The notes under the pieces were generated by a model. That model saw nothing but the letters and a program-made list of their open reading frames with translations, ran no database searches and was not told the origin of the DNA. This document shows, in pieces, positions 51,211 through 60,136 of a stretch of 64,000 nt of DNA; within the stretch, counting starts at the first letter, position 1, and each line of letters starts with the position of its first letter. The translations under genes were made by a program, and so were the position numbers. Source of the DNA: Clostridia bacterium (GTDB taxonomy: Bacteria > Bacillota > Clostridia > TANB77 > CAG-508); assembly GCA_017404545.1 (NCBI GenBank), contig JAFRCC010000020.1, positions 52,638 to 116,637 of the forward strand, read 5' to 3'.

Positions 51211-53997
51211 ATGCTTATTCAAAATAAACCAGAAGAAGGGTTGCAACCTCATCAGCTTGCGGCATATAGGGCAGCAGGAAGAGGAATTAAAGAGAAAGGA
51301 AAAGCTTCAGTTATAATGCCAACAGGATGTGGTAAATCTTTTGTTGCATTACAAATGATGCTTGATTATAAGGATGATAATATTCTAATAACTGTACCAA
51401 CAACAGTTATTAAGAATCAATATTATGAATATATTGCAAAATATATTGTTGGGGAAGAACCAACCCCACAAAGAACAGCAAGAATGATTGCTGAAGGATT
51501 TTTTCCACATTTAAAAATAAGCACATATGCGGCAATTGAAAGATCAAGCCCTGAAATAATTAAAAAATTAAAACCAAAACTTGCAATAACGGATGAGGCG
51601 CATAGATCAATTGCAGAGAAAACTGAGGAAAAAATGCAGATACTTTTTGATTCTAATCCGGAAACATGTTGGCTTGGAATTACTGCTACCCCAGAGCGAA
51701 TGGATGGAAAAAATGTTGTTGATCATTTTTACGAAGGAACAATTGACTATGAATTAACACTTATGGAAGCTTTACATGATAAAATTGTTAAAGCTCCAAA
51801 TTATATTCCATGTGCATATGCTCTTTCTGATAAACTAGAAGACGTAAAAAAAGCTATTGATGAATGCACAGATGTAAAGAAAAAAGCAAAGCTTGGAGAG
51901 ATATATGAACAGCTACGTAACATTGTAGCAAATGCGGAGGGAGTTTCAGAGCTTATAGCAGACAACATTAAAGTTAAAGATGGAAAAGTTGTTGTTTTTT
52001 GTAAAAACAAAGAGCATATGGATGAGCTTATTTCAAAAGCACAAGAGTGGTTTGGAAAAATAGATGCAAATCCAGAAGTATATAGTGTATATTCAGGAGA
52101 AGGATATACACAAGTTGGTAATGCAGAAACTATTAAAGCGTTCAAAGATTCGACATCTGAGCATTTAAAAATTTTATTTACAGTTGATATGATTAACGAG
52201 GGATTTCATATTCCAGTAGATACTCTTATAATGGCTAGACCAACAAAGTCAAGACTTGTATATGAGCAACAATTAGGAAGAGGTTTATCATCAGATCCGA
52301 ATGCAAAGCCAACAACTGTATTTGATTTGGTAAATAACTATTTAAATTTTGATATTGATAGAGAAATAAACGAAAGTATGTCGGGTCGAAGCTCAGGTAA
52401 GGGAGACTTTGATTCAGATAACGTAGAGAACACCAAGGAATATGTAGAAAGCGAAGATGAATATATTCCAATAGATAATTTTAAAGTTACAGGGGAAATG
52501 AGAAAGTTTGTTGATTTACTTGAGGAATTTAATGAATTGCTAGGCGAGGAGAGGTATGTTAAATTTGCTGAGGAAATACACGAGTGGACTATGGCTCATA
52601 GAAAATTTCCACAAAATGTTGTAACGTTGACAAAAGAGCATGAATTACGTGCAAAGTATTATAGATTAAAATATAGATACATTGATAAGTATTTAGCAAT
52701 GGAAACAGATGAGGAAAGAAGAGCTTTTGAGGCCGAGAATCCACACATAGATTATGTAATAGGACTGATTGAGGAAGCAAGCAGATTTGATGTTCCAACA
52801 CAGCTTAAAAATGCAAATAATATACTTAATTGGATGAAAGCTCATAAATATCCAGTAACTCCAAAGCCAAGGTCTGTTGATTATATTGAAGCATCACTGG
52901 GAAATGCATTGAACAATTTAAAACAATTTGTTACTAAGTACGAAAATTTAGAAACAGAAGAGCAAAAGCAAATGTATGAACAAAAACATCCAGAGGTTTT
53001 TGAAGTAATGACTAAGCTTGAAGAAATAAAAAAATTAAATACACCATCTCAAATTATTAATGCATCACAGCTTAGGGAGTGGGTAGAAAGCCAACGAGTA
53101 CCAAGAAAACCAACGACATCTAAGCAAGAAGAATGCCAGATGGCAAGAAATTTCAATAGCCTAAAAACAAATTATGTAAATAAATATAAGATATTGCGTA
53201 CAGATGCGGAGAGACAAGTATTTATAGAAAAGTATCCATTTATTATAGAATTAGTTAAGATTATTGATGATATCGATGCAATGTGCAAGAAAAAGTCTGT
53301 TGCATTGCAAAATGCAGAGGATATAAAATCATGGATGATTGAGCATAAAGCAGAAAAGCGTCCATCAACTGTGTCTGCAGATTCTAGAGAGGCACAACTT
53401 GGAGAGGCATATGGATCTATTGTAAAAAGAATAAAACAATATGAATCTATTAAAGATGAAAAAAAGAAAAGAGAATATGAAGAAACACATCCAGAAATCT
53501 TTGAAATTATCGAAATTATTAATTGGATAGATGCCCATAATACTAGTGACCGTTTGATTAATGCAAGAAGGATTAAGGATTGGATTGAAATGCCAGGTCA
53601 TGGTAGATTCCCTAAAAGGCAAGTTAATAGAAAAGGAGAGAAAAATCCAGGATTTGAAGAATCAATTGAAATGCAAGAAGAGCACAATTTGGCACGTATG
53701 TTAAACGAATGTAGATCTAATGTAATTAAGCCATTTCTTGCATTAGCTCCAGAAGATAGAGAATCATATTTAAGCATTCATAAAGATGTTAGTGAGATTA
53801 CAGCTATAATAAATGATTTAGATTTAAGGTTTGGTAGTCCAAAACAACGTGCAATTGCTGAACTTATCCATCAAGATAGAGATTTACATGAAAGATTAGA
53901 AGTAGCACTTGCTTTAGAAAAAGAGTACCAGGCAAGAGCTAAGACGGAAAATAAGCAAGAAAAATCTGAGCAAGGAGTTGATATAGATGGAGAATAA
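51211..53997 (+). CDS. SF2 DEAH-type helicase with five C-terminal repeats
   Basis: 928 residues. SF2 motifs: GLQPHQLAA (Q-like), MPTGCGKS (Walker A, Lys42), DEAH (128-131), ITATPER, and QQLGRGL (353-358). This helicase core runs to about residue 400. The remaining 500 residues contain five repeats of about 75-100 residues, each with a core like NAxxIxxWxxxxxxxP and an acidic end ETxHPEIFEI-type (for example NANNILNWMKAHKYP, NASQLREWVESQ, NAEDIKSWMIEH, NARRIKDWIEM). The architecture is like restriction- or defence-associated helicases, but no methylase or nuclease gene is adjacent. It overlaps the next gene by 11 bases. Confidence 0.85.
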   Translation: MLIQNKPEEGLQPHQLAAYRAAGRGIKEKGKASVIMPTGCGKSFVALQMMLDYKDDNILITVPTTVIKNQYYEYIAKYIVGEEPTPQRTARMIAEGFFPHLKISTYAAIERSSPEIIKKLKPKLAITDEAHRSIAEKTEEKMQILFDSNPETCWLGITATPERMDGKNVVDHFYEGTIDYELTLMEALHDKIVKAPNYIPCAYALSDKLEDVKKAIDECTDVKKKAKLGEIYEQLRNIVANAEGVSELIADNIKVKDGKVVVFCKNKEHMDELISKAQEWFGKIDANPEVYSVYSGEGYTQVGNAETIKAFKDSTSEHLKILFTVDMINEGFHIPVDTLIMARPTKSRLVYEQQLGRGLSSDPNAKPTTVFDLVNNYLNFDIDREINESMSGRSSGKGDFDSDNVENTKEYVESEDEYIPIDNFKVTGEMRKFVDLLEEFNELLGEERYVKFAEEIHEWTMAHRKFPQNVVTLTKEHELRAKYYRLKYRYIDKYLAMETDEERRAFEAENPHIDYVIGLIEEASRFDVPTQLKNANNILNWMKAHKYPVTPKPRSVDYIEASLGNALNNLKQFVTKYENLETEEQKQMYEQKHPEVFEVMTKLEEIKKLNTPSQIINASQLREWVESQRVPRKPTTSKQEECQMARNFNSLKTNYVNKYKILRTDAERQVFIEKYPFIIELVKIIDDIDAMCKKKSVALQNAEDIKSWMIEHKAEKRPSTVSADSREAQLGEAYGSIVKRIKQYESIKDEKKKREYEETHPEIFEIIEIINWIDAHNTSDRLINARRIKDWIEMPGHGRFPKRQVNRKGEKNPGFEESIEMQEEHNLARMLNECRSNVIKPFLALAPEDRESYLSIHKDVSEITAIINDLDLRFGSPKQRAIAELIHQDRDLHERLEVALALEKEYQARAKTENKQEKSEQGVDIDGE

Positions 53998-54310
53998 TGA
54001 AAAGATTTCTTTTATAGATAAAGTAAGGAATTATTTTAGTTCGTTATTTAAGAGAAATAAACCAATCAATGAATTATTGCCAGAAAAAAATAGTAATGAT
54101 CAAAAAGAATATAAGCAACGATTACAACATGAGGTTTATATCAATGAACTGGCTGAAAAACTATTGTATGGTGAAATTGGTCCAACAGATGTAGAAGATG
54201 AATATCTTGATGAGATAATGAATTATTTTAAGAATGATATACAGACAACAAAAAATAAAATTGAACAATGTAAGCAACGAATTCAAAAGATGCAAGCAGA
54301 AATGAATTAG
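53987..54310 (+). CDS. Small helical partner of the helicase
   Basis: 107 residues. Starts inside the helicase gene (11-base overlap, AAGGAG 9 bases ahead), so it is translationally linked. N-terminal ISFIDKVRNYFSSLF is amphipathic; the C-terminal part (YLDEIMNYFKNDIQTTKNKIEQCKQRIQKMQ) is a coiled coil. I do not recognise a family. A subunit or regulator of the helicase is likely. Confidence 0.7.
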   Translation: MENNEKISFIDKVRNYFSSLFKRNKPINELLPEKNSNDQKEYKQRLQHEVYINELAEKLLYGEIGPTDVEDEYLDEIMNYFKNDIQTTKNKIEQCKQRIQKMQAEMN

Positions 54311-54354
54311 TTTTGGCGGTATTTTTAGTAAACTATAATTATAAAGATGTATAA

Positions 54355-54967
54355 TACGCATATAATATAGTATTAGGTTTTTATAATTTACCAGTCGAAA
54401 AAAGAATACAATATCTTGAGACAATTGGAGTATTTGATGTTGATGTTAATTTAGACCCGCCAACAAAGATTCTAATGCCAGATGATCCAGACTTAGATTA
54501 TTTGAAGGAAAAACCAGAAAAATAAGAAAAATATAATGCTACAAATAAATGGGCAGAGGACTTTATTAGAGGTGCAATATCAGATGGAACACTTATTGCT
54601 GACTACTTTAAGTATGGAAGAACATTACCTTTAAGCCAAAATAATGATACCATGAGAATGTTTTTAGATAGTCTAAAGAAACTTTTAAGTGATGGAAATC
54701 TTGTTTTCAGCTTCATATAAAATTTATATGGGAAAGCCTATATATCCACAAAAAAATAAATCAGTTAGTGAAAATACTGTAGGAATGAGAGATAAAAATT
54801 TTGAATTTTGCAAATGTATGTATGAAAAATATTATGGAAAAAAACTTACATATGATAGACAACCAAGCATGTATTGTAATTTAAGAGGATATGTAAGAAG
54901 TACTCCAGGATTTGAAGAAATGATAAAAAAAGAGCAAATAAAGGTTCAAGAGGATGAAGAAATATAA
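54355..54967 (+). pseudogene. Broken acyltransferase-like gene (PlsC type)
   Basis: Open from 54355 without a start codon. An internal stop TAA lies at 54523-54525, and the frame changes between about 54690 and 54718; the 3' part ends at 54967. The pieces read LPVEKRIQYLETIGVFDVDV...LDPPTKIL, then NKWAEDFIRG, MRMFLDSLKKLLSDGNLVF, and SYKIYMGKPIYP ... YEKYYGKKLTYD. This order resembles a Clostridia family with an N-terminal helper region before a PlsC acyltransferase; the NHxxxxD and FPEGT boxes are gone, pointing to an internal deletion as well. The surrounding small frames are shadows. Confidence 0.55.
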
Positions 54968-55019
54968 AAATTAGTTTACAAACTAGAGTTAAGGAAGTAC
55001 TAGTACAATATGTATAATT

Positions 55020-55057
55020 AAAAAGTGGTTTGGTTTTATTACCAAACCACTTTTTTG
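55020..55057 (+). terminator. Intrinsic terminator
   Basis: AAAAGTGGTTTGGT, loop TTTATT, ACCAAACCACTTTTTT. Confidence 0.9.
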
Positions 55058-55084
55058 AATTTCTTGTCTGCTTTTGTCAAAGCA

Positions 55085-55113
55085 TTGCATACGTTTACAT
55101 AATATGATATAAT
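55085..55113 (+). promoter_or_regulatory. Promoter of the AAA/VWA operon
   Basis: TTGCAT, 17 bases, TATAAT, about 52 bases ahead of ATG 55166. The same two hexamers precede the gene at 58969. Confidence 0.65.
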
Positions 55114-55165
55114 AATTCATTATTATATTCTAATAATTGTAAAAAAAAATAAAAGGGGTTTGATT

Positions 55166-56473
55166 ATGTCAGAAAAAATACAAGAAACAAAACAAAAGTT
55201 AAAAGATTTAGGATACTTTGCATCAGATAATTTATCAAAATTAATTTTGCTATTTGAAGCTTCAGGAAAAAGGGATAAAAAGAGCATTCCTACATTGCTA
55301 TTACAAGGAAAATCTGGAGCTGGAAAAACATTTTTAGCAGAAACATTTGCAAAGATGATTGGTGCGAATGAAAAATTTGTACAGTGTTTTCCAAGGATGG
55401 GAACAGAAAATTTTCAGTATGATGTTAACATTGAAGGTGTAATGAAACAAGATGCAGACAGTTCAATTAAAGAAGGAATACTATTACAAGCAATACAACA
55501 ATCAAAAAATAGCCCAGTAGTTCTTGTAATAGATGAATTGGATAAGGCAAGACCCGAAGTTGATTCTTTCTTATTAGATTTTCTTGAAAACGGAAGATTA
55601 ACAACTGGAACAGATACATACGAAAAGGGCGAATATCCAATTTATACATTTATTACATCAAATGATAAAAGAGAAATTGATGAAGCTTTAATAAATAGAA
55701 GCAAGAAAATTGAAGTGCCAAGACCGGAAAAGAAACTATTTTTAGAAATACTTGGATTACCTGAAGAGCATTATTTGGGTTATATTTATGATAAATGCCC
55801 TAACTTTTCAATAAGACAAGCTAAACAATATTTGGAAGATTTAGAGATTTTAGAAACGGAAATAGACGAGGATGCCTTATCTCAATATATTAACCTAGAT
55901 GAATTGAATGTAACGTCATTGGCAGACTTACAAAGAATGGGAGAAATTAATTCTGAAGAATTACATTTTGAATCTCCAAATTTAGAAGTGTGTCAGATAA
56001 ATATTAGTCAAATGAAACCTGATAAAGCTACTGCATTTGTTAAACTTTTAAAAGAATCAGGTGAAGAGTTTGATTTTGAATCTGAGGAAATGAATAGTTA
56101 TAATGGAAGATCAGAGCGTATATTAGTGAATGTGGTAAATACTCATCAATTGGAATTGCTAAAAGAATATGGATTAGCTGATATTGATTATAAAGGTTGG
56201 TTTGAGCATGATATATCAGATGAAGATATGGAATCAGGAAATATTATTTGGGCAGGAAATGTAAGCTTGGAAGATGGAACCAGGTTTGGGGTAAAAATTG
56301 ATGGAAATAGAATGTACAGAATAGCTAAATTTTCAAATCGTACGTTTGTTTATTTAAACTCAATAAATGGTAACTCTTTAGAGCATTTTTTAGGTCAGAT
56401 AGAAGATGACGTTGACCATGATTATAAAACTGATTCAGACTATGATGATGACGATGATTATGATTATAGGTAG
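55166..56473 (+). CDS. AAA+ ATPase, MoxR-like
   Basis: 435 residues from ATG 55166 (AAAAGGGG about 8 bases ahead; TTG 55160 lies too close to it). Walker A GKSGAGKT (48-55), Walker B LVIDELDK (Asp123, Glu124), sensor-1 FITSND, and a late INRSKKIEVPRPEK. Residues above about 240 form an unrelated acidic C-terminal domain (KLLKESGEEFDFESEEMNSY; LEDGTRFGVKIDGNRMYRI) that ends in an Asp-rich tail. It is followed after 11 bases by the VWA-like gene, as in MoxR-VWA pairs where the ATPase loads or remodels a partner. Confidence 0.85.
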   Translation: MSEKIQETKQKLKDLGYFASDNLSKLILLFEASGKRDKKSIPTLLLQGKSGAGKTFLAETFAKMIGANEKFVQCFPRMGTENFQYDVNIEGVMKQDADSSIKEGILLQAIQQSKNSPVVLVIDELDKARPEVDSFLLDFLENGRLTTGTDTYEKGEYPIYTFITSNDKREIDEALINRSKKIEVPRPEKKLFLEILGLPEEHYLGYIYDKCPNFSIRQAKQYLEDLEILETEIDEDALSQYINLDELNVTSLADLQRMGEINSEELHFESPNLEVCQINISQMKPDKATAFVKLLKESGEEFDFESEEMNSYNGRSERILVNVVNTHQLELLKEYGLADIDYKGWFEHDISDEDMESGNIIWAGNVSLEDGTRFGVKIDGNRMYRIAKFSNRTFVYLNSINGNSLEHFLGQIEDDVDHDYKTDSDYDDDDDYDYR

Positions 56474-56484
56474 GAGGGCTATTT

Positions 56485-57696
56485 ATGGCTTTGCAATATG
56501 ACATTAATAAAATATTTGCAGAACTAGAGCAACAAGTTAGTTCGAAAAAAAGAAAAAATAAAGATAAAAAAGAAGAAAATAAATCTATTGAGTCACCAGA
56601 AGATGCTCCAGAAACTCAGGAAGTGGCACCAGCTACATCAAAAACATCTGAAGAAACTCATGGAGGTGACGAAGCATCTAAAGAAATAAAAGATTCGCCA
56701 AATTCAGCAGATGATGGTGAAAATTCAAATGAAGAGAAAGCAGAGCAAAAAAGCGAAAATGTTTTTGAAAAAAATAAAGAATCTGAAAACAAAGAAGACA
56801 AAAATAAAAAGGATGAGGATTACTTTATAACTTCAGGTGGTAAAAATCCAGCTAAAAATAAACCAAATACTACACCTGAAAATTTGCAAAAAATTGTGGA
56901 GCATTTGTTTGAAGAAAAAAGAGCAAAACAAGAAAACTTTAAAAATAATTATAGACAAGAATATTTGAAGAAATATATACTAGAAATAGTAAAGATGGTT
57001 GCTACCAAGCATGCTGGAATTGATAAGCAAGATGGATCTGAAACGTTTGATAAAAGGCAAATGCTACTACACATGTTAAAGAAGCAAAATTATAAATTAC
57101 TTGGTGATAAATATGAATTACGAGATGCTCGATATGTACAATTTTTTATTGATACATCTGGTGTTTATGGTTGTGGTTCAAATAAAATACTACATGAACT
57201 TATGCCAGAAGTTATTGGAATTCTAGAAAGGCAAGGGTATGAGTGCTACATTGCAGCTTGTGCGAATGGCTTTTACCAGAGAGATATGGTTGAAGACGAT
57301 TACTACAAAACAAGAAAAACTTTGGAAGAATATAGAGCTGGAAAAGTAAGTAAGATAGCATGTCCAACAGTACAAACTGCAGCTAAGATGGCAAATGAGG
57401 CTGAATTTTCAATCATACTTGCAGATTTTGATGGGTTATCTTCTATTTGTGAGATGGCTAAGTTATGCCAAAAAGATAAAGTACCTTATTTTCTATGCAC
57501 TGAAGATAGATATCCTTGGGAAGATCCAACTTTGCATAGTTGGGTTGATGAAAATTACTGTGAGTATAATCCAGAGCTTGTATATGATGTATCAATGAAT
57601 GGAAATCCAAGCCTAGATGAATATGAAAAGAGTTTGGAACAAGATTATTATGATGATGAGTATGATCAAGATGATGGACAAGATTATGATGATTAA
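56485..57696 (+). CDS. VWA-like protein with degenerate metal site
   Basis: 403 residues. The first 150 are charged, Ser/Glu/Lys-rich and disordered. From about 160 a helical part is followed by FFIDTSGVYGCGSNK, where Asp223, Ser225 and Gly226 are the first half of a MIDAS loop. Normal DxSxS would need a second Ser; here the motif is DTSGV, so metal binding may be altered. Later parts alternate strands (YECYIAACANGFYQRD, FSIILADFDGLSS). The C-terminus is a very acidic DD/YD tail. Start: AGGAGGG 7 bases upstream. It is in an operon with the AAA gene. Confidence 0.7.
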   Translation: MALQYDINKIFAELEQQVSSKKRKNKDKKEENKSIESPEDAPETQEVAPATSKTSEETHGGDEASKEIKDSPNSADDGENSNEEKAEQKSENVFEKNKESENKEDKNKKDEDYFITSGGKNPAKNKPNTTPENLQKIVEHLFEEKRAKQENFKNNYRQEYLKKYILEIVKMVATKHAGIDKQDGSETFDKRQMLLHMLKKQNYKLLGDKYELRDARYVQFFIDTSGVYGCGSNKILHELMPEVIGILERQGYECYIAACANGFYQRDMVEDDYYKTRKTLEEYRAGKVSKIACPTVQTAAKMANEAEFSIILADFDGLSSICEMAKLCQKDKVPYFLCTEDRYPWEDPTLHSWVDENYCEYNPELVYDVSMNGNPSLDEYEKSLEQDYYDDEYDQDDGQDYDD

Positions 57697-57710
57697 CAGA
57701 GGTTAGAATT

Positions 57711-58670
57711 ATGGTAGATAAAATTTTAATAACAAATAAATTACAAAATTATTTTAATAAAACTAATCTGGATAGCTTTTTAAAGGTATTTGTAATAAGT
57801 TATTTTTATGATAAACTAAATTATATGGAACCAATTGTGGGGAATGATAACTGTCTAAATATGTTTGATAAGTACGTATATAATATGGAAAAAAATATAA
57901 AATTTTTTAAAAAAGTAGAAAAATATCATTCTATTTATGCCAAATATGATTTTGATTCTAAAACTTTGAAATATTACATGACTAACGAATATAAAAATAC
58001 TAAAGGTATTTCTGAATCATCTAATAATCAAAAACAGATTATAATTAAAGAGTTTAAAATTATGATGTATAAGGAATTTGATAAAGTTGTTAATATTCAT
58101 ATTATGAATCAAAAAGTTATTTCAAATGGCTTTTATTTTGAAGATAAAGAAGGTCGTTACCCAGATTATAACGGACATTTTTCTAATATAATGGATATTT
58201 TCTCTGAGGTAGAAGTTTGTAAAATTACAGGTGTAGATGATAAAATTAAGAATTATATTGATCAAAATAAAAAATATTTTGTTTATTCAAATCACATCAG
58301 TAAAACAAATTCGGAAGTAATGTGCTATGCGGAGCTATGGAGAAAATTTATAGATGAAAAATTGTATTATTTTGCAGTCAATAATCCTAAAAAATATGCG
58401 GAAAAGATGATAGAGGATTTTAATTCTGAATATGAGTTTGTACTAAATGGAACATATCAATTTATGTTAGAGAATAAAAATGTTTTTGCTCTCATTGAAA
58501 ATTATTTATTGCATATTAAAGATAGAGCAGATATAGAGCATAATGCACAATATCATCAAGAGCTAAGTATAATTTTTTCAATGATGAATAATAAAAGGAA
58601 TATTAATAATTTCAAAGATTATGTGCTACATGGGTCAGCGGGAAATAGGTTGATGTTTGAAAATATCTAG
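57711..58670 (+). CDS. Third gene of the AAA/VWA operon, unknown
   Basis: 319 residues, highly AT-rich, many Asn/Tyr/Lys/Phe, predicted helical with no signal peptide. It starts 14 bases after the VWA-like gene, so it is in the same operon. I see no motif I can name; EFDKVVNIHIMNQKVISNGFYFED and NSEYEFVLNGTYQFMLEN are typical stretches. Effector, adaptor or substrate are all possible. Confidence 0.65.
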   Translation: MVDKILITNKLQNYFNKTNLDSFLKVFVISYFYDKLNYMEPIVGNDNCLNMFDKYVYNMEKNIKFFKKVEKYHSIYAKYDFDSKTLKYYMTNEYKNTKGISESSNNQKQIIIKEFKIMMYKEFDKVVNIHIMNQKVISNGFYFEDKEGRYPDYNGHFSNIMDIFSEVEVCKITGVDDKIKNYIDQNKKYFVYSNHISKTNSEVMCYAELWRKFIDEKLYYFAVNNPKKYAEKMIEDFNSEYEFVLNGTYQFMLENKNVFALIENYLLHIKDRADIEHNAQYHQELSIIFSMMNNKRNINNFKDYVLHGSAGNRLMFENI

Positions 58671-58738
58671 AGAGTAATTGGATTGCGGATGATATTTGTG
58701 TTTTAATTTATAAGGATAATGATAAATTAAGGAGCTTG

Positions 58739-58864
58739 ATATGAGTTAAATTTTAGGTGGCAAAATTAAATAAAAAAATCCAGTCAAAGACTGGAAAAAC
58801 ATAAAGACCAAAAGTATAATTTGTTTAACCAATACAATAAATATACGGAGGTCTTTATGTTTGA
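58739..58864 (+). mobile_element. Left-end fragment of the same IS (ISLre2 type)
   Basis: 126 bases matching 50686-50812, including the TIR-like GTTAAATTTTAGGTGGC and the hairpin region, but with an intact GGAGG-TCTTT-ATG-TTT initiation site where the other copy has TTTTGG. No right end or transposase body follows. Confidence 0.75.
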
Positions 58865-58882
58865 CAAACCTACACTTCAATG

Positions 58883-58924
58883 AAAAAGCATTATGCAGTA
58901 ATATTGCATAATGCTTTTTTTTAT
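58883..58924 (+). terminator. Intrinsic terminator
   Basis: AAAAGCATTATGCA, loop, TGCATAATGCTTTTTTTTA. Its right arm contains the -35 box of the next promoter. Confidence 0.85.
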
Positions 58925-58932
58925 AGTATAAT
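58904..58932 (+). promoter_or_regulatory. Promoter of the transglutaminase-like gene
   Basis: TTGCAT, 17 bases, TATAAT, about 36 bases before ATG 58969; the -35 is within the terminator hairpin. Confidence 0.6.
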
Positions 58933-58968
58933 AACGTATTAACAATATGAAAATAGAGAAGGAATAAT

Positions 58969-59973
58969 ATGAGTGCATTAAATGAATATATTGAAGAGCT
59001 AAGAATAAAAATTGAAGAAAAAAAGAGCTTAAAAGGAAGTATATCAGATGTAGAAATTATAAGATTCATATACATAGACTTAGGCAAGAAGATGAATTTT
59101 GACTTAGGCTATACTTTTGGAAATAGTAAGCAAAAAAAGGAAATATACGGAAGACCAATGAATGAAGAGCAAATAAATAAAGCATATGAGTCAAGAACAA
59201 TTATATGTAAATCTCTTGCATACATTGTTCAGAAAATAATGGAAGAGTTCGGTTATAAGTGTACAATAATAACGGAGCCTGATGAGTACGGGAGAATAAG
59301 AAGCGGAGCGCATGTATATAATAGAGTTACTACACCAAGTGATAAAACTTTTACGTTAGATTTAGAAGAAGATTTAGAATTTATTCAAAGCGGATCAAAA
59401 ACAAGATACTTTGGATTAACAGACCATAATACAAGAAACACAGTATTTTCTGAAACTGATTTAAGGCGAATAGATACAGATATTGTAGAATACATTCCAG
59501 AAGGAATGTATTTAGAAGATATGCTTTGGATGCTGGATCGAGCTTTGGATTCTAATTCGAAACCAAATGAGAGATTTAAAATGCTTTTAGATAATTTGAA
59601 CAAATATAGAGACATAAGTCAAATGGGATACAGAGATAGAATTTTATACTATCAAGGGATGATAGATCATTTTTTTGGGAGACAAAATCCATATGGCAAG
59701 GAATCTTATTTACAAGAAAAAATAGAAATGTTTAATTGTTATAGAACTATAGGTGGAAAAAGGAAGTACGTATCGTGCATAATTACAGATTTTAGAGAGA
59801 GGCAAATATATCTGTTTAACGATGAAAAAAATTGCTATGAGTGTATAAATCAAGATCAATTAGTTGAAGAGATGAATAATGGATTAGAGGTTCCAAATGA
59901 AGGTGGAGCAAAAAAATTAAAAAGATATGGAAAGCAAAAGAGCAAGTCATCTTCAAATGAAGATAGAGCTTAA
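58969..59973 (+). CDS. Transglutaminase-like (Cys-His-Asp) protein, unknown role
   Basis: 334 residues, no signal peptide. Residues 75-135 hold the order Cys80 (RTIICKSLAY), His115 (SGAHVYNRV) and Asp131 (FTLDLEEDLEF), which fits the catalytic triad of the transglutaminase/papain-like fold: the Cys begins a helix, the His follows a strand, and the Asp ends the next strand. The N-terminal 60 residues and the C-terminal part (long, helical, ending in a basic tail) have no match I know. It could cleave or modify proteins. The GAAGGAATAATATG start is normal. Confidence 0.65.
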   Translation: MSALNEYIEELRIKIEEKKSLKGSISDVEIIRFIYIDLGKKMNFDLGYTFGNSKQKKEIYGRPMNEEQINKAYESRTIICKSLAYIVQKIMEEFGYKCTIITEPDEYGRIRSGAHVYNRVTTPSDKTFTLDLEEDLEFIQSGSKTRYFGLTDHNTRNTVFSETDLRRIDTDIVEYIPEGMYLEDMLWMLDRALDSNSKPNERFKMLLDNLNKYRDISQMGYRDRILYYQGMIDHFFGRQNPYGKESYLQEKIEMFNCYRTIGGKRKYVSCIITDFRERQIYLFNDEKNCYECINQDQLVEEMNNGLEVPNEGGAKKLKRYGKQKSKSSSNEDRA

Positions 59974-60005
59974 TTTTGTACAACTTTGAGGTATAAATAT
60001 ATTGA

Positions 60006-60052
60006 AAAAAAAAGGCTTCTATGCTAAAATATACCGCATAGAAGTTTTTTTT
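60006..60052 (+). terminator. Intrinsic terminator
   Basis: CTTCTATGC, loop, GCATAGAAG then TTTTTTTT. An in-frame TTG at 60002 inside it is not a start. Confidence 0.85.
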
Positions 60053-60136
60053 ATAGGAACAAAATTTTGTAAAAACGAGATGGATTCTAATGTAAAAACA
60101 GAGCAAAAAGCTCAAAAGAAGAAAGGGATGAATGAT

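Noticed and set aside
60002..60136. Upstream start of GltX
   Set aside because: The TTG is in a terminator hairpin and the extra 45 residues are low-complexity; ATG 60137 fits the family start and has a ribosome site.
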